A stretch of 27,089 bases of DNA from Parcubacteria group bacterium (GTDB lineage Bacteria; Patescibacteria; ABY1; Buchananbacterales; UBA6539): assembly GCA_002687175.1 (NCBI GenBank), contig NYZP01000027.1, positions 1-27,089 on the forward strand. Direction: 5' to 3'. Under the pieces are notes generated by a model. The model ran no database searches and was not told the origin of the DNA. It was given only the letters and a program-made list of their open reading frames with translations. Shown here piece by piece: positions 6,636 through 14,063 of this stretch (the first letter of the stretch is position 1; every line of letters starts with the position of its first letter). A program made the translations under genes and the position numbers.

Positions 6636-8017
6636 GAATCACTTGCAATGCTTAATTGCTTAATGTTTAAAGCTAAAATTAGCCAAAATATTATGGCTCC
6701 AGAATATAAACTCCAAAAATAATGATCAAATAAGCTAATTGTCAAAATAGCGACCAACGGTAAAAAAGAAATCATTTTTTCCAGAGAGGTTGGAGATATT
6801 TCTAAAAACCAAGTTAGCAAACCAATCATGATTAAAAAAACTAAAAGACCAAAAATACCGACTTCCGCTAAAATCAATAAAATAATATTATGGACCGGCT
6901 GGTAATAATAGCCAGGCCAAGTGTCATTTATCTGTTGAAAAACTCCCAGGGTATAATTTCCAACACCAACTCCTTGTAAAGGAGCATTAGAAATAATATC
7001 CCAAGCTTGTTGAGCAAAAGCAACTCGTAGATATATAGAAGCAACTTCTAAATCTTGATCGCCGGTTAATCGAGTCAAGACAGGCTCCGACATACTAAAT
7101 CCCAAAATACTAAAAATAATTATAACCAAAAGCAAAATTTTGAAAAAAGTTTTTTTCCACAAATAATGTTTGTCTTTTATTAACCAGAAAATTAAAATCC
7201 CCAGGCTGACTATCAAGGCTAACCAAGCTGATCGAGAAAATGTAAAAAATAAAGCCGGAATAATCATCACTAAACTGGCTAAAACAAAAATTCGTTGATT
7301 TCTTTTTTTAGCAATAAATGAAAGATAAAGTATAAAAATTATGGCAATGACTAAAAAGCCAGCCAAAATATTTGGATGGGGTAAGCTGCCATAAGCCCGT
7401 AGCCAACGTTCATTAAAGGTTTGTAAAATAATTGATCCACCAACAGTCGGATGATGATAAGCCAAGCCTAACCACTTATTAGCAAAAGTGTATTGAGCAA
7501 AAAATTGCCAAATTGCAAAAATTGATTGAATCACCGCCGAGCTCACCCAAACAACAGCAATTTTACGAAGCTTAAAGCCTGACTGCTGTTTAGCTTGCTG
7601 TGAACTAGATGAATCTCCAGTTGTAAAGGTTACGATCATCGCCAACATTGCTCCAGCCTCTAACATGATGAACCAATTGTAATAAGCCAAGCTGGCGTCT
7701 AAAGACCAAAAAATAGAAATTCCGGAAATTAATATAAACAAAATAACCAGCCAATAAATTAAAATTGCTGGTTCTTTTAAACGATTAAAAAATTGTGATA
7801 AATTTATTTTTTTTAAAGGTCGATTTTTAAACAACCAAATGCTAAAAACCAACAGCACCAACCATAATAAAATTTCCGTACCATACAAACTTAATCGACC
7901 GTATTCCCAAACATATTCATTTAAATAAGCATCCTGCCAAATAAGTCGAGTTTGCCAGGGTAATAAGAATACAAAAAGATAAAAACCATACTCAATTATT
8001 TGGTTTAGTTTCGGCAT
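6632..8017 (-). CDS. O-antigen ligase / polymerase family (Wzy_C) membrane protein
   Basis: A polytopic membrane protein of 461 residues with roughly 10-12 hydrophobic segments. The late motif GVGVGNYTLGVFQQ followed by HNIILLILAEVGIFGLLVF matches the Wzy_C signature of O-antigen ligases and bacterial oligosaccharide polymerases. A large periplasmic loop precedes it, as in the family. Substrate is unknown; attachment or polymerisation of a surface glycan, or protein glycosylation, is inferred. I chose the ATG at 8017 (MPKLNQIIEYGFYLFVF), which leads straight into the first transmembrane segment. The frame is open to 8131, but that would add 38 residues overlapping the upstream gene. With this start it overlaps the DUF2238-like gene by 26 nt, implying translational coupling. 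No good Shine-Dalgarno is visible. Confidence 0.82.
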   Translation of the reverse strand: MPKLNQIIEYGFYLFVFLLPWQTRLIWQDAYLNEYVWEYGRLSLYGTEILLWLVLLVFSIWLFKNRPLKKINLSQFFNRLKEPAILIYWLVILFILISGISIFWSLDASLAYYNWFIMLEAGAMLAMIVTFTTGDSSSSQQAKQQSGFKLRKIAVVWVSSAVIQSIFAIWQFFAQYTFANKWLGLAYHHPTVGGSIILQTFNERWLRAYGSLPHPNILAGFLVIAIIFILYLSFIAKKRNQRIFVLASLVMIIPALFFTFSRSAWLALIVSLGILIFWLIKDKHYLWKKTFFKILLLVIIIFSILGFSMSEPVLTRLTGDQDLEVASIYLRVAFAQQAWDIISNAPLQGVGVGNYTLGVFQQINDTWPGYYYQPVHNIILLILAEVGIFGLLVFLIMIGLLTWFLEISPTSLEKMISFLPLVAILTISLFDHYFWSLYSGAIIFWLILALNIKQLSIASDS

Positions 8018-8627
8018 TAATTTTTTTGATAAATCTTGGGCGTTCAATATAAAAATATATGATGACCGTTGCGAGAGATGCACCAATAGTGTTGAACAAA
8101 ATATCAAAGGCATTATTAAAATAGTCACCAACTTGTTGAGTCACCCCAAAAGCTAACACGGCAAAAAGTTCTAGTAGTTCATTAATCGCTCCCATACCCA
8201 AAGCCATTAAAATTAAACCCAATGCAAAAAGCGGGTAACGACTCCTGATCTTTTCATCAATAAAATTATTTAACAAACTGTAGAGCGTCAAGGTTGCAAT
8301 GAAGGTAGCATAAGTATGTACCAAATTATCATATCTAATAATGCCTTCAAGAAAATAAAGATCATAAAGTCGAGTTTGCCCCCAATAAAAATTACCGCCC
8401 AAAAGATGAAAAAAACCAAGCAACGAAAGATTAACTAAAATAAAAGAAGCTAAATGCAACCTTTTGTAAATAATGACGATAGCATAAATCAAAATGGACA
8501 TCACTACCGTATAGTACAAAAATTCAAAATTTAACCAAAAAAAAGCGTTTGCCGTAAACGCTATCAAATAGACGATCGTAAAAAGTAAAATGATATGATT
8601 TTTTTTCAAAATTAAATAATCAATCAT
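7992..8627 (-). CDS. DUF2238-like (YjdF-type) integral membrane protein
   Basis: 211 residues with about six hydrophobic segments. The segment YDNLVHTYATF (about residues 98-108), then GAINELLELFAVLAFG and GDYFNNAFDILFNTIGASLA near the C-terminus, resembles the DUF2238/YjdF pattern: Asp-x-x-x-His in one helix, a Glu-containing helix, then an Asp-x-x-x-Asn-x-x-Gly motif. Biochemical function of the family is unknown. The ATG at 8627 overlaps the stop of the upstream nucleotidyltransferase-like gene (ATGA), and its 3' end overlaps the next gene by 26 nt, so it sits in the middle of a tightly packed operon with rmuC and the ligase-like gene. Confidence 0.68.
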   Translation of the reverse strand: MIDYLILKKNHIILLFTIVYLIAFTANAFFWLNFEFLYYTVVMSILIYAIVIIYKRLHLASFILVNLSLLGFFHLLGGNFYWGQTRLYDLYFLEGIIRYDNLVHTYATFIATLTLYSLLNNFIDEKIRSRYPLFALGLILMALGMGAINELLELFAVLAFGVTQQVGDYFNNAFDILFNTIGASLATVIIYFYIERPRFIKKINAETKPNN

Positions 8628-9586
8628 ACTATTTCTAAATCATTTAATTTTTTTTGCCATATTGACCGATAATAATCTCGACGGTCAATTTTATGGAATT
8701 TTAACATGGAAGTGTTAACGATTACATTAGTATTATTTTTATCCAAAGAACTACCAAGATATTTTTTCACTCTTCCTATTTGCAATATTTTAGCAAAAAA
8801 TTCCAGCAAGTTTCCAACCGTACCAGCTAATACTTTTCTATCTACCCCCTTAGAAAATTTAGTGTACTGGCTATCTTTAATCTGACGACGACTGTTTAGT
8901 GTCGTATCATAGAAATTAGGTAAATACAGATCCAGCCATGAATTGGCTTGCAAAAAATTCTTATAAACTCCTTGATCATAAATAGGCATTAATGTCGCTA
9001 CCCAGTAGACTAAATAAGGATCAGTTGGCGGTAATGATATATCCGTTAAATTTAAGTGATCGTCAGCGACGTAAAAACTTAGACATACGCGGTCAACAAC
9101 TTTTTTATCATGCCGTCTAATGCCTAAAAATGTGGTCACTAAAGTTATCAATAAACGTGACCACCATAAACGGCCTTTACGAACAACTATAAAAAAATCA
9201 ATATCACTATGGCTACTAGCATTATTATACCCGGCATTGTTACAAATGCCAATCATTTTAATAAAGGCCAGCCACCTTAACCAAAAAATAGTTTTTAAGG
9301 CAATTTTAAATTTCTTTTCGGCAATCTGGTATCGATCCAGTCTAATTTTAATAATTGACTCTCGTCCAGCAAAAAAATAAAAACCTTTTTTAACTGAAAT
9401 TCTATTAGTTAAATTATCAGACTCCAAAGCCTGGTTAATATCATACAAGCTATAAGGTTTATCAGGCAAGTAAAGCCACTTGTGTATCTCGACTAAAGTT
9501 AAGGGATAATCAAAAATATCAAAAAAAGCCAAAACTCGTAAGATGGCCTTCTCTAAGTTACTAAAATTGTTATTCTCTTTATACAT
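8624..9586 (-). CDS. Nucleotidyltransferase-fold protein with N-terminal winged-helix-like region
   Basis: The 320-residue product begins MYKENNNFSNLEKAILRVLAFFDIFDYPLT, whose first 60-90 residues look like a winged-helix domain. The centre carries the pol-beta-type nucleotidyltransferase signature: a Gly/Asn/Ala-rich stretch (NNAGYNNASSHSDIDFFIVV), in which Ser-Asp-Ile-Asp provides the two metal-binding aspartates, followed by RKGRLWWSRLLITLV. The canonical Gly-Ser of the motif is replaced by Gly-Tyr-Asn-Asn. Substrate is unknown. I recall similar proteins as common in Patescibacteria. The start at 9586 overlaps the rmuC stop by 8 nt (ATGTATAA); an upstream TTG/ATG in the same frame (9661) would sit far inside rmuC. 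Expression by translational coupling is likely, since no Shine-Dalgarno is visible. Confidence 0.7.
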   Translation of the reverse strand: MYKENNNFSNLEKAILRVLAFFDIFDYPLTLVEIHKWLYLPDKPYSLYDINQALESDNLTNRISVKKGFYFFAGRESIIKIRLDRYQIAEKKFKIALKTIFWLRWLAFIKMIGICNNAGYNNASSHSDIDFFIVVRKGRLWWSRLLITLVTTFLGIRRHDKKVVDRVCLSFYVADDHLNLTDISLPPTDPYLVYWVATLMPIYDQGVYKNFLQANSWLDLYLPNFYDTTLNSRRQIKDSQYTKFSKGVDRKVLAGTVGNLLEFFAKILQIGRVKKYLGSSLDKNNTNVIVNTSMLKFHKIDRRDYYRSIWQKKLNDLEIV

Positions 9587-10661
9587 CTTGTTTTGGTTTT
9601 TCAATTTGTTCAGGCTCAAACTTGCTCTCGACACCGGCAATTTTAACAACGTCTTTATCAATTTTATTCAATTCGTTTTGTGAAGTGTTATATATATTAA
9701 CTGTTGTTGCTAAATTTTTACCAAGACGCTTGGTATGATCATCATAAGCACTAAGATGTTTTTGTAAGAGCTGAACACGTTTTATTATTTCTTGAGTTTG
9801 TTTTTCCAGTTTAAGAGAATTTAATCCAAGCAGAACTGTTTGCAGATAGGCAGCAAAAGTTGTAGGTGAAACAATAACTACTTTCTTTTCTTTAAAAGCG
9901 TATTCCACTAAATTTCTAGTGTTCACTTTAACCGCACCGACTTCGTTGACCAATAAATCATAAAAAATCGCCTCGGCCGGAATAAACATAAAAGCAAAAT
10001 CAAGTGTCCCCTGATCTTGTTTAATATACTTACTGGTTTCTTCAATCCGCTTTTTTAAATCATTTTTAAAAATATTTTCTAAATCTTTCCGTCGTTTTTC
10101 ATCTGTTTCGTCAACTATGCGATTATAATTTTCTAAAGAAAATTTAGCATCAACCGGAATAACTCCGTCTTTAGTAAAAATCGCCGCATCGACAATGTCA
10201 CCATCATCAAATTTATACTGAATCTTAAAAGCAGTCGGTGGTAATATATTTTCTAAGACTAATTGTAAACCAGCCTCACCTAAATTTCCTCGCTGTTTCT
10301 GACTGGTAAGAACTTTCTCTAGATTTTGAATTTGATCCTTAACGCTAACTACTTGTCTGTTAGTTTCTTTTAGGCCAGTTAACTCACGCTCAACATTTTT
10401 GACAATACTTAAATTATCATTAAACTGCTTTTGCATCACTTCCGATGATTGATTAAACTGCTTTTGCATCACCTCGGTTGACTGACCAAGTTTATTATCT
10501 AAAGTTTTGTTCATTTCATTAATCTGATTTTGTAACATTAAAAGAGACTGATCCTCTTTTTGACCATCCAGTAAATCACGAGATTTTTTATTTAATAAAA
10601 AAATTATCGCCCCAAACCCGATAACGATAATCACTAAAATTGTTGGTAACAGAAAGTCCAT
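9579..10661 (-). CDS. rmuC: RmuC-family DNA recombination protein
   Basis: RmuC limits inversions and rearrangements at short repeats and is predicted to have a nuclease-like fold. The 360-residue protein has one N-terminal transmembrane helix (FLLPTILVIIVIGFGAIIFL), a coiled coil (about residues 30-110) that contains a near-exact repeat (SEVMQKQFN, twice), and the conserved RmuC core: QRGNLGEAGLQLVLE, then DAAIFTKDGVIPVDAKFSLENY, then DFAFMFIPAEAIFYDLL and KKVVIVSPTTFAAYLQTV. Start at 10661 is supported by AAGG 7 nt upstream. First gene of an overlapping four-gene operon running left. It diverges from the M23 peptidase gene across about 120 nt. Confidence 0.95.
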   Translation of the reverse strand: MDFLLPTILVIIVIGFGAIIFLLNKKSRDLLDGQKEDQSLLMLQNQINEMNKTLDNKLGQSTEVMQKQFNQSSEVMQKQFNDNLSIVKNVERELTGLKETNRQVVSVKDQIQNLEKVLTSQKQRGNLGEAGLQLVLENILPPTAFKIQYKFDDGDIVDAAIFTKDGVIPVDAKFSLENYNRIVDETDEKRRKDLENIFKNDLKKRIEETSKYIKQDQGTLDFAFMFIPAEAIFYDLLVNEVGAVKVNTRNLVEYAFKEKKVVIVSPTTFAAYLQTVLLGLNSLKLEKQTQEIIKRVQLLQKHLSAYDDHTKRLGKNLATTVNIYNTSQNELNKIDKDVVKIAGVESKFEPEQIEKPKQDV

Positions 10662-10699
10662 AGTAACCTTAATTTATCATAACTTGTCCTTTTAATCAA

Positions 10700-10728
10700 T
10701 TGACACTGATGACTGTTCATGGTATTTT
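10700..10728 (+). promoter_or_regulatory. Putative promoter of the LysM/M23 gene
   Basis: Plus strand TTGACA (10700-10705), 17-nt spacer, TATTTT (10723-10728). It lies in the divergent intergenic region with rmuC. Confidence 0.55.
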
Positions 10729-10782
10729 TATAACTGTTAAAAATTAACTTTTTGCCTTATTAAGACACACCTCAAAACTGTT

Positions 10783-12084
10783 TTGATCCGGCTTATAGCC
10801 AACAGCCTAAGAGGCTTAATCTACCTTAAAAATAGGTCTCCTCGGCTGCTAAAAATCATTGTCAAACCGCTTGGAAAAATTGGGCGGTTTTTTCTATTGG
10901 TATTAATTTTACCCATTTATAAAATATACTTAATTGTCAAAAAGGTAACCAATAAATTTTATGCCCCCGAAAAAATTAGGCATCAATTGATTCATCCCTT
11001 TTCCCGCCGATATTTAACCCACGGCATAATTATTATTATTTCAATCTTTACGGTGGCCGCTAATTTAAATGCCTATGAAATCAAGCGTGACAATTTTGGC
11101 CAAACTAGTGTAATGGCAACTTTAATTATGACTGAAGATTTAGGTATTATTGAAGAAGAAGGGCCACTAACCACTGGTAAAAAAGTGACTCGTTATCTTG
11201 GACAAACCGGTGTCACCGCTCAACCACAAGTAACCGAAGGTGGTGAAGGTGAAGAATTTTTACCAACAACCGTCACTGGTGGTAGTGCCGTGGTCTCCCC
11301 TATTCTTTCACCGGTCGAAGAAGAATTACGCCAACGTGACAAAATTGTTTATTACACTATCCAAGGTGGTGACACTATTTCAGAAATTGCCGAAAAATTT
11401 GGTATTACCTCTAACTCAATTTTGTGGGAAAATAATTTAAGTGCCTACAGTCTTATTAGACCAGGAGATAAACTAACTATTTTGCCAGTCGCGGGGATTC
11501 GTCATAAAGTTGTTAAAAATGAAACTATTGCCAAGATTGCTAAAAAATATGGCGTTGAAGCCGAAGACATAATTGAATTTAATTTACTGGGCTCGGCCGA
11601 CGATATTCAAGTTGGTGAACAGCTAATCATCCCTGGAGGTAAAAAGCCTTACATTGCCCCAAGTTATAGCTTTAGAGCAATTGCCACGGCTCCAGTAGCC
11701 GCTCCTCGGGTAATTGCTACCGGACAAATGCTCTGGCCATCATCTTGCCGTCGGATCACTCAATACTATCGGTGGCGTCATTCTGGTATTGATATAGCCT
11801 GTGGTTATGGTAATCCGATCTATGCTGCTGATTCGGGACGAATAATTAAAGCTCAAAGTGGCTGGAATGGCGGTTATGGTACGGTGATTGAAATTGATCA
11901 CGGCAATGGCAAACAAACTCTTTATGGTCATTTAGGAAACATCTATGTTAAAGTTGGAGAAAGTGTTAATAAGGGTCAAACAATTGCTGCTGAAGGTTCC
12001 ACTGGCCGTTCGACTGGGGCTCATAATCACTTTGAAGTCAGAGTTGGCGGTTCCAGACAAAATCCATTACACTACGTTAAATAA
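10783..12084 (+). CDS. LysM-domain M23 (lysostaphin/LytM-type) peptidase, envelope
   Basis: Predicted peptidoglycan endopeptidase, or a murein-hydrolase activator if inactive. The 433 residues comprise a basic N-terminus, hydrophobic segments near 35-52 and 81-95, a linker, two LysM repeats (about 189-235, starting YYTIQGGDTISEIAEKFG, and about 240-285, starting RHKVVKNETIAKIAKKYG), then an M23 domain (about 318-433). The zinc ligands are intact: H333 and D337 in HSGIDIA, and HNH at 414-416; H383 lies in LYGHLG. An active metallopeptidase is therefore likely. The start is uncertain. No ATG is available in frame; TTG at 10783 is used here, with ATT at 10759 also possible, and neither has a clear Shine-Dalgarno. 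It is one of two plus-strand genes. No intrinsic terminator is obvious after the stop. Confidence 0.92.
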   Translation: MIRLIANSLRGLIYLKNRSPRLLKIIVKPLGKIGRFFLLVLILPIYKIYLIVKKVTNKFYAPEKIRHQLIHPFSRRYLTHGIIIIISIFTVAANLNAYEIKRDNFGQTSVMATLIMTEDLGIIEEEGPLTTGKKVTRYLGQTGVTAQPQVTEGGEGEEFLPTTVTGGSAVVSPILSPVEEELRQRDKIVYYTIQGGDTISEIAEKFGITSNSILWENNLSAYSLIRPGDKLTILPVAGIRHKVVKNETIAKIAKKYGVEAEDIIEFNLLGSADDIQVGEQLIIPGGKKPYIAPSYSFRAIATAPVAAPRVIATGQMLWPSSCRRITQYYRWRHSGIDIACGYGNPIYAADSGRIIKAQSGWNGGYGTVIEIDHGNGKQTLYGHLGNIYVKVGESVNKGQTIAAEGSTGRSTGAHNHFEVRVGGSRQNPLHYVK

Positions 12085-12097
12085 AAAAGATACCTCA

Positions 12098-12118
12098 CTA
12101 TTGTACATGCCACTCCAG
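12098..12118. repeat. Direct repeat copy 1 flanking the CFI-box gene
   Basis: CTATTGTACA followed by a related 11-nt stretch, matching 12704-12724 at 17 of 21 positions in the same orientation. It is followed by a short GCCAC/GTGGC inverted repeat. The two copies lie 606 bp apart and bracket the CFI-box gene with its promoter and terminator. Confidence 0.55.
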
Positions 12119-12143
12119 TTTCTTCAGGTGGCGTGGGGTAAAT

Positions 12144-12181
12144 AAAAAAAACGGTCTAAACGAAACGAATCATCTAGACCG
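12144..12181 (-). terminator. Intrinsic terminator of the CFI-box gene
   Basis: Minus strand CGGTCTA (12181-12175) pairs perfectly with TAGACCG (12158-12152) across a 16-nt loop, followed by eight T residues (12151-12144). Confidence 0.85.
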
Positions 12182-12212
12182 AGATAGAGCAAATTCTTTT
12201 ACGGCTGATATG

Positions 12213-12566
12213 TTAGGCAGCCTTTATCCTTTGTACGATTCGATCCAGGATGAATCGTATCCAAGGAATTGTAGATGGTGCGTGAGTCGATATGACCTTG
12301 GCACCGAATTGGCCAAACCCGCCGTAGTAAAATCGGATGAAAATCCGACCAAGGAACGAAGAAGACAAAGTGTCGTTTCGGAAGTTCCTTAAGGCTTCTA
12401 CTTCAGGTGCGAATACATCACCATAAACTGCCGTAGCAATAAAGCACTTTTCTGATTTAAGATTCGTTAAACCTAATTCCCTTCTCTTTTGTTCCCACGC
12501 TGCGGAATGGTGAGGATGTCCCGTACTATATGCCCCACCTCTGTCATCTCTTTCTCCAAGTGGCAT
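12213..12566 (-). CDS. CFI-box C-terminal domain protein (117 aa)
   Basis: Residues about 40-113 match the CFI-box pattern: CFIATAVYGDVFAPEV, then an Arg-Asn-Phe-Arg-Asn-Asp stretch (ALRNFRNDTL), a Tyr-Tyr-containing segment (IRFYYGGFG), and a C-terminal Arg/Ile-rich helix (IRFILDRIVQRIKAA). The box is usually found as a C-terminal module on varied bacterial proteins; its function is unknown. Here it stands almost alone behind a 40-residue polar, His-containing N-terminus. I chose the ATG at 12566 (MPLGERDDRGG) because AAGGGAG lies 7-8 nt upstream; a TTG six codons earlier overlaps that site. The gene is self-contained, with promoter at 12623-12651, leader element at 12574-12602 and terminator at 12144-12181, and is bracketed by direct repeats. 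Confidence 0.82.
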   Translation of the reverse strand: MPLGERDDRGGAYSTGHPHHSAAWEQKRRELGLTNLKSEKCFIATAVYGDVFAPEVEALRNFRNDTLSSSFLGRIFIRFYYGGFGQFGAKVISTHAPSTIPWIRFILDRIVQRIKAA

Positions 12567-12573
12567 TGTTCTA

Positions 12574-12602
12574 CTCCCTTCCAAGAAGCTCCAAAGAGCA
12601 GT
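12574..12602 (-). promoter_or_regulatory. Leader element complementary to the Shine-Dalgarno (CFI-box gene)
   Basis: On the minus strand AACTGCTCTTTG precedes the Shine-Dalgarno AAGGGAG (12580-12574). CTCTTT (within 12598-12592) can pair with AAGGGAG. The leader aligns closely with that of the 75-aa gene at 24583-24810. Confidence 0.5.
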
Positions 12603-12622
12603 TGTGATTTACCTTCCATACT

Positions 12623-12651
12623 ATATTATTCTAATTAGATTAATCTGTCAA
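12623..12651 (-). promoter_or_regulatory. Promoter of the CFI-box gene
   Basis: Minus strand TTGACA (12646-12651), 17-nt spacer, TAATAT (12623-12628). The leader would be about 50 nt. Confidence 0.75.
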
Positions 12652-12703
12652 TCCCACTACCATCTCAAATCTAACTCCTACTTTCTCACTTTTTCTTACC
12701 TTG

Positions 12704-12724
12704 CTATTGTACACGTCATCCCAG
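12704..12724. repeat. Direct repeat copy 2 flanking the CFI-box gene
   Basis: Second copy of the 21-nt repeat (see 12098-12118), 17 of 21 identical, same orientation. It runs into GTCATCCCAGC and a GC-rich inverted repeat (GCCCC/GGGGT), so it could be a decayed REP-like element. Confidence 0.55.
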
Positions 12725-12767
12725 CGTAGCCCCACTGCGGCGGGGTTGCCTTAGATGGTTGAATCAA

Positions 12768-12798
12768 CAAAAAAAGCCCAGGCCTTAAGGCCTGGGCT
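12768..12798 (-). terminator. Strong intrinsic terminator of the copA/DsbD-like operon
   Basis: A perfect 24-nt palindrome (12775-12798, arms AGCCCAGGCCTT) followed on the minus strand by seven T residues (12774-12768). It lies 15 nt beyond the stop of the DsbD-like gene. Confidence 0.92.
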
Positions 12799-12812
12799 TT
12801 ATAAATATCTAT

Positions 12813-14060
12813 TTAACCAAACATTATCCATTCAGGCCTAAAAATAAGTAGTATTCCTAGAATAAAAATAACTATGCCACCAATTAAACTGGACCAGCGA
12901 CTATACTTACCAGTTAAGCCAGCCATTTTTAAAGTGGTCATCGCTACCACAAAAATAAATAAATCATCCAGCAAGAAAATAAAAATGTAAAGCAATAAAT
13001 ATAAATAATAACCGGAAGTTGGTAAATCAGACAAAGCCAAAACTTGAGTATAAATTGCCGGCAGACCCGCTGAGCAAACTAACTCAATCATATTAACTGC
13101 AATAGCAATACTAATAATTCCCGACAAGACTAACCAAAATTTCTTTTGAGCTGTAACCTCTTTAAACTTATCCATAATCTTCCTTTTTCGTTTAGCACCG
13201 GTAACTTTACATAAACCACTTTTGTTAACGTACCATTCGCGTAGATGGTAAACCCCACTGCCAACGGCAAAAATACCAATAACGATGCGTACCCAAACAA
13301 TAAACCCAATAAATAAAAATAAATTTAACCAAGCGGCTAAAAATAAAAAATAGACTAAGGCCGAGGTAATCAAAAATGTTAAACCTAAAATCCACATCTT
13401 TTTCCGATCTTTCATGCCGAGCAATAAACTAATTAAAAAAATCAACACCCACATCGCACAGGGATTAAATCCGTCTAAACCAGCGATAACAATGGTTAAA
13501 AGGGGTAAAGAAAAAGCAGAAGCATCAACTTCGCCAATAAACGGAATATTAAAAACTGTGGTCGAACCAAGCCCATCAACAGCGCAAGCCGTCTCGTCGT
13601 CACAAACGCTATCTACTGCTTGGGAAGTGCTACCATCACCTTGATAATTCCCAGCAGCAATTTGACCAACAGCCTCAACACACTTATTATCTAAACAATG
13701 ATTAATCGCTTTTCTAATACGTTCTCCTGTAGTTTTGGCGCTACTAAAACCAACCACTACCTGCTCACCAATAATCGTAACCGGTACGCCCGAATTTTTT
13801 ATGTTTAATTCTTTTGCCGCCTGACTTAAAAAACTGGCATTGTCACGATTATACCAAACTTCAAATTCAGTAATTACTAAACTAGGAAATTCTTTTTGCA
13901 ATTCGATAAAAAATTCCTTTTCATCAGCACAATGAGGGCAACCATCACCATGAAAAAAATTTACGGTTGGTAAATTACTATCTTGAGCTATTATAAAATT
14001 AGGCAGTAAAAAAACTGTCAGGCTAAATAGTACTACTAATTTAAAAAATGAATTTTTCAT
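12813..14060 (-). CDS. Thioredoxin-CcdA/DsbD-like fusion: membrane thiol-disulfide protein
   Basis: 415 residues with a signal segment (1-25), a thioredoxin or glutaredoxin-like domain facing outward (active site C41-P-H-C44 in FFHGDGCPHCADE, cis-Pro region at GVPVTI, about 91-96), a Cys-containing linker with C122, C127, C153 and C159, and from about residue 183 six to eight transmembrane helices. Two cysteines sit in membrane motifs: C201 in LDGFNPCAMW and C329 in MIELVCSAGLP. This pairing is like the redox-active pair of CcdA/DsbD, which carries electrons across the membrane. A role in reducing or shuttling envelope disulfides is inferred. The domain order (Trx first, then CcdA-like) is a rearranged form of DsbD. 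It lies 3 nt after copA, last gene before a strong terminator, linking thiol chemistry to copper export. Confidence 0.82.
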   Translation of the reverse strand: MKNSFFKLVVLFSLTVFLLPNFIIAQDSNLPTVNFFHGDGCPHCADEKEFFIELQKEFPSLVITEFEVWYNRDNASFLSQAAKELNIKNSGVPVTIIGEQVVVGFSSAKTTGERIRKAINHCLDNKCVEAVGQIAAGNYQGDGSTSQAVDSVCDDETACAVDGLGSTTVFNIPFIGEVDASAFSLPLLTIVIAGLDGFNPCAMWVLIFLISLLLGMKDRKKMWILGLTFLITSALVYFLFLAAWLNLFLFIGFIVWVRIVIGIFAVGSGVYHLREWYVNKSGLCKVTGAKRKRKIMDKFKEVTAQKKFWLVLSGIISIAIAVNMIELVCSAGLPAIYTQVLALSDLPTSGYYLYLLLYIFIFLLDDLFIFVVAMTTLKMAGLTGKYSRWSSLIGGIVIFILGILLIFRPEWIMFG

Positions 14061-14063
14061 AAG

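Noticed and set aside
8018..8131. N-terminal extension of the O-antigen-ligase-like protein
   Set aside because: It would overlap the DUF2238-like gene by 140 nt and adds sequence that does not look like a membrane-protein start; ATG at 8017 is preferred.
12210..12392. Plus-strand ORF of 60 codons
   Set aside because: Antisense to the CFI-box gene, without its own signals.
12567..12584. TTG start six codons upstream of the CFI-box gene ATG
   Set aside because: The TTG start overlaps the Shine-Dalgarno that serves the ATG at 12566.
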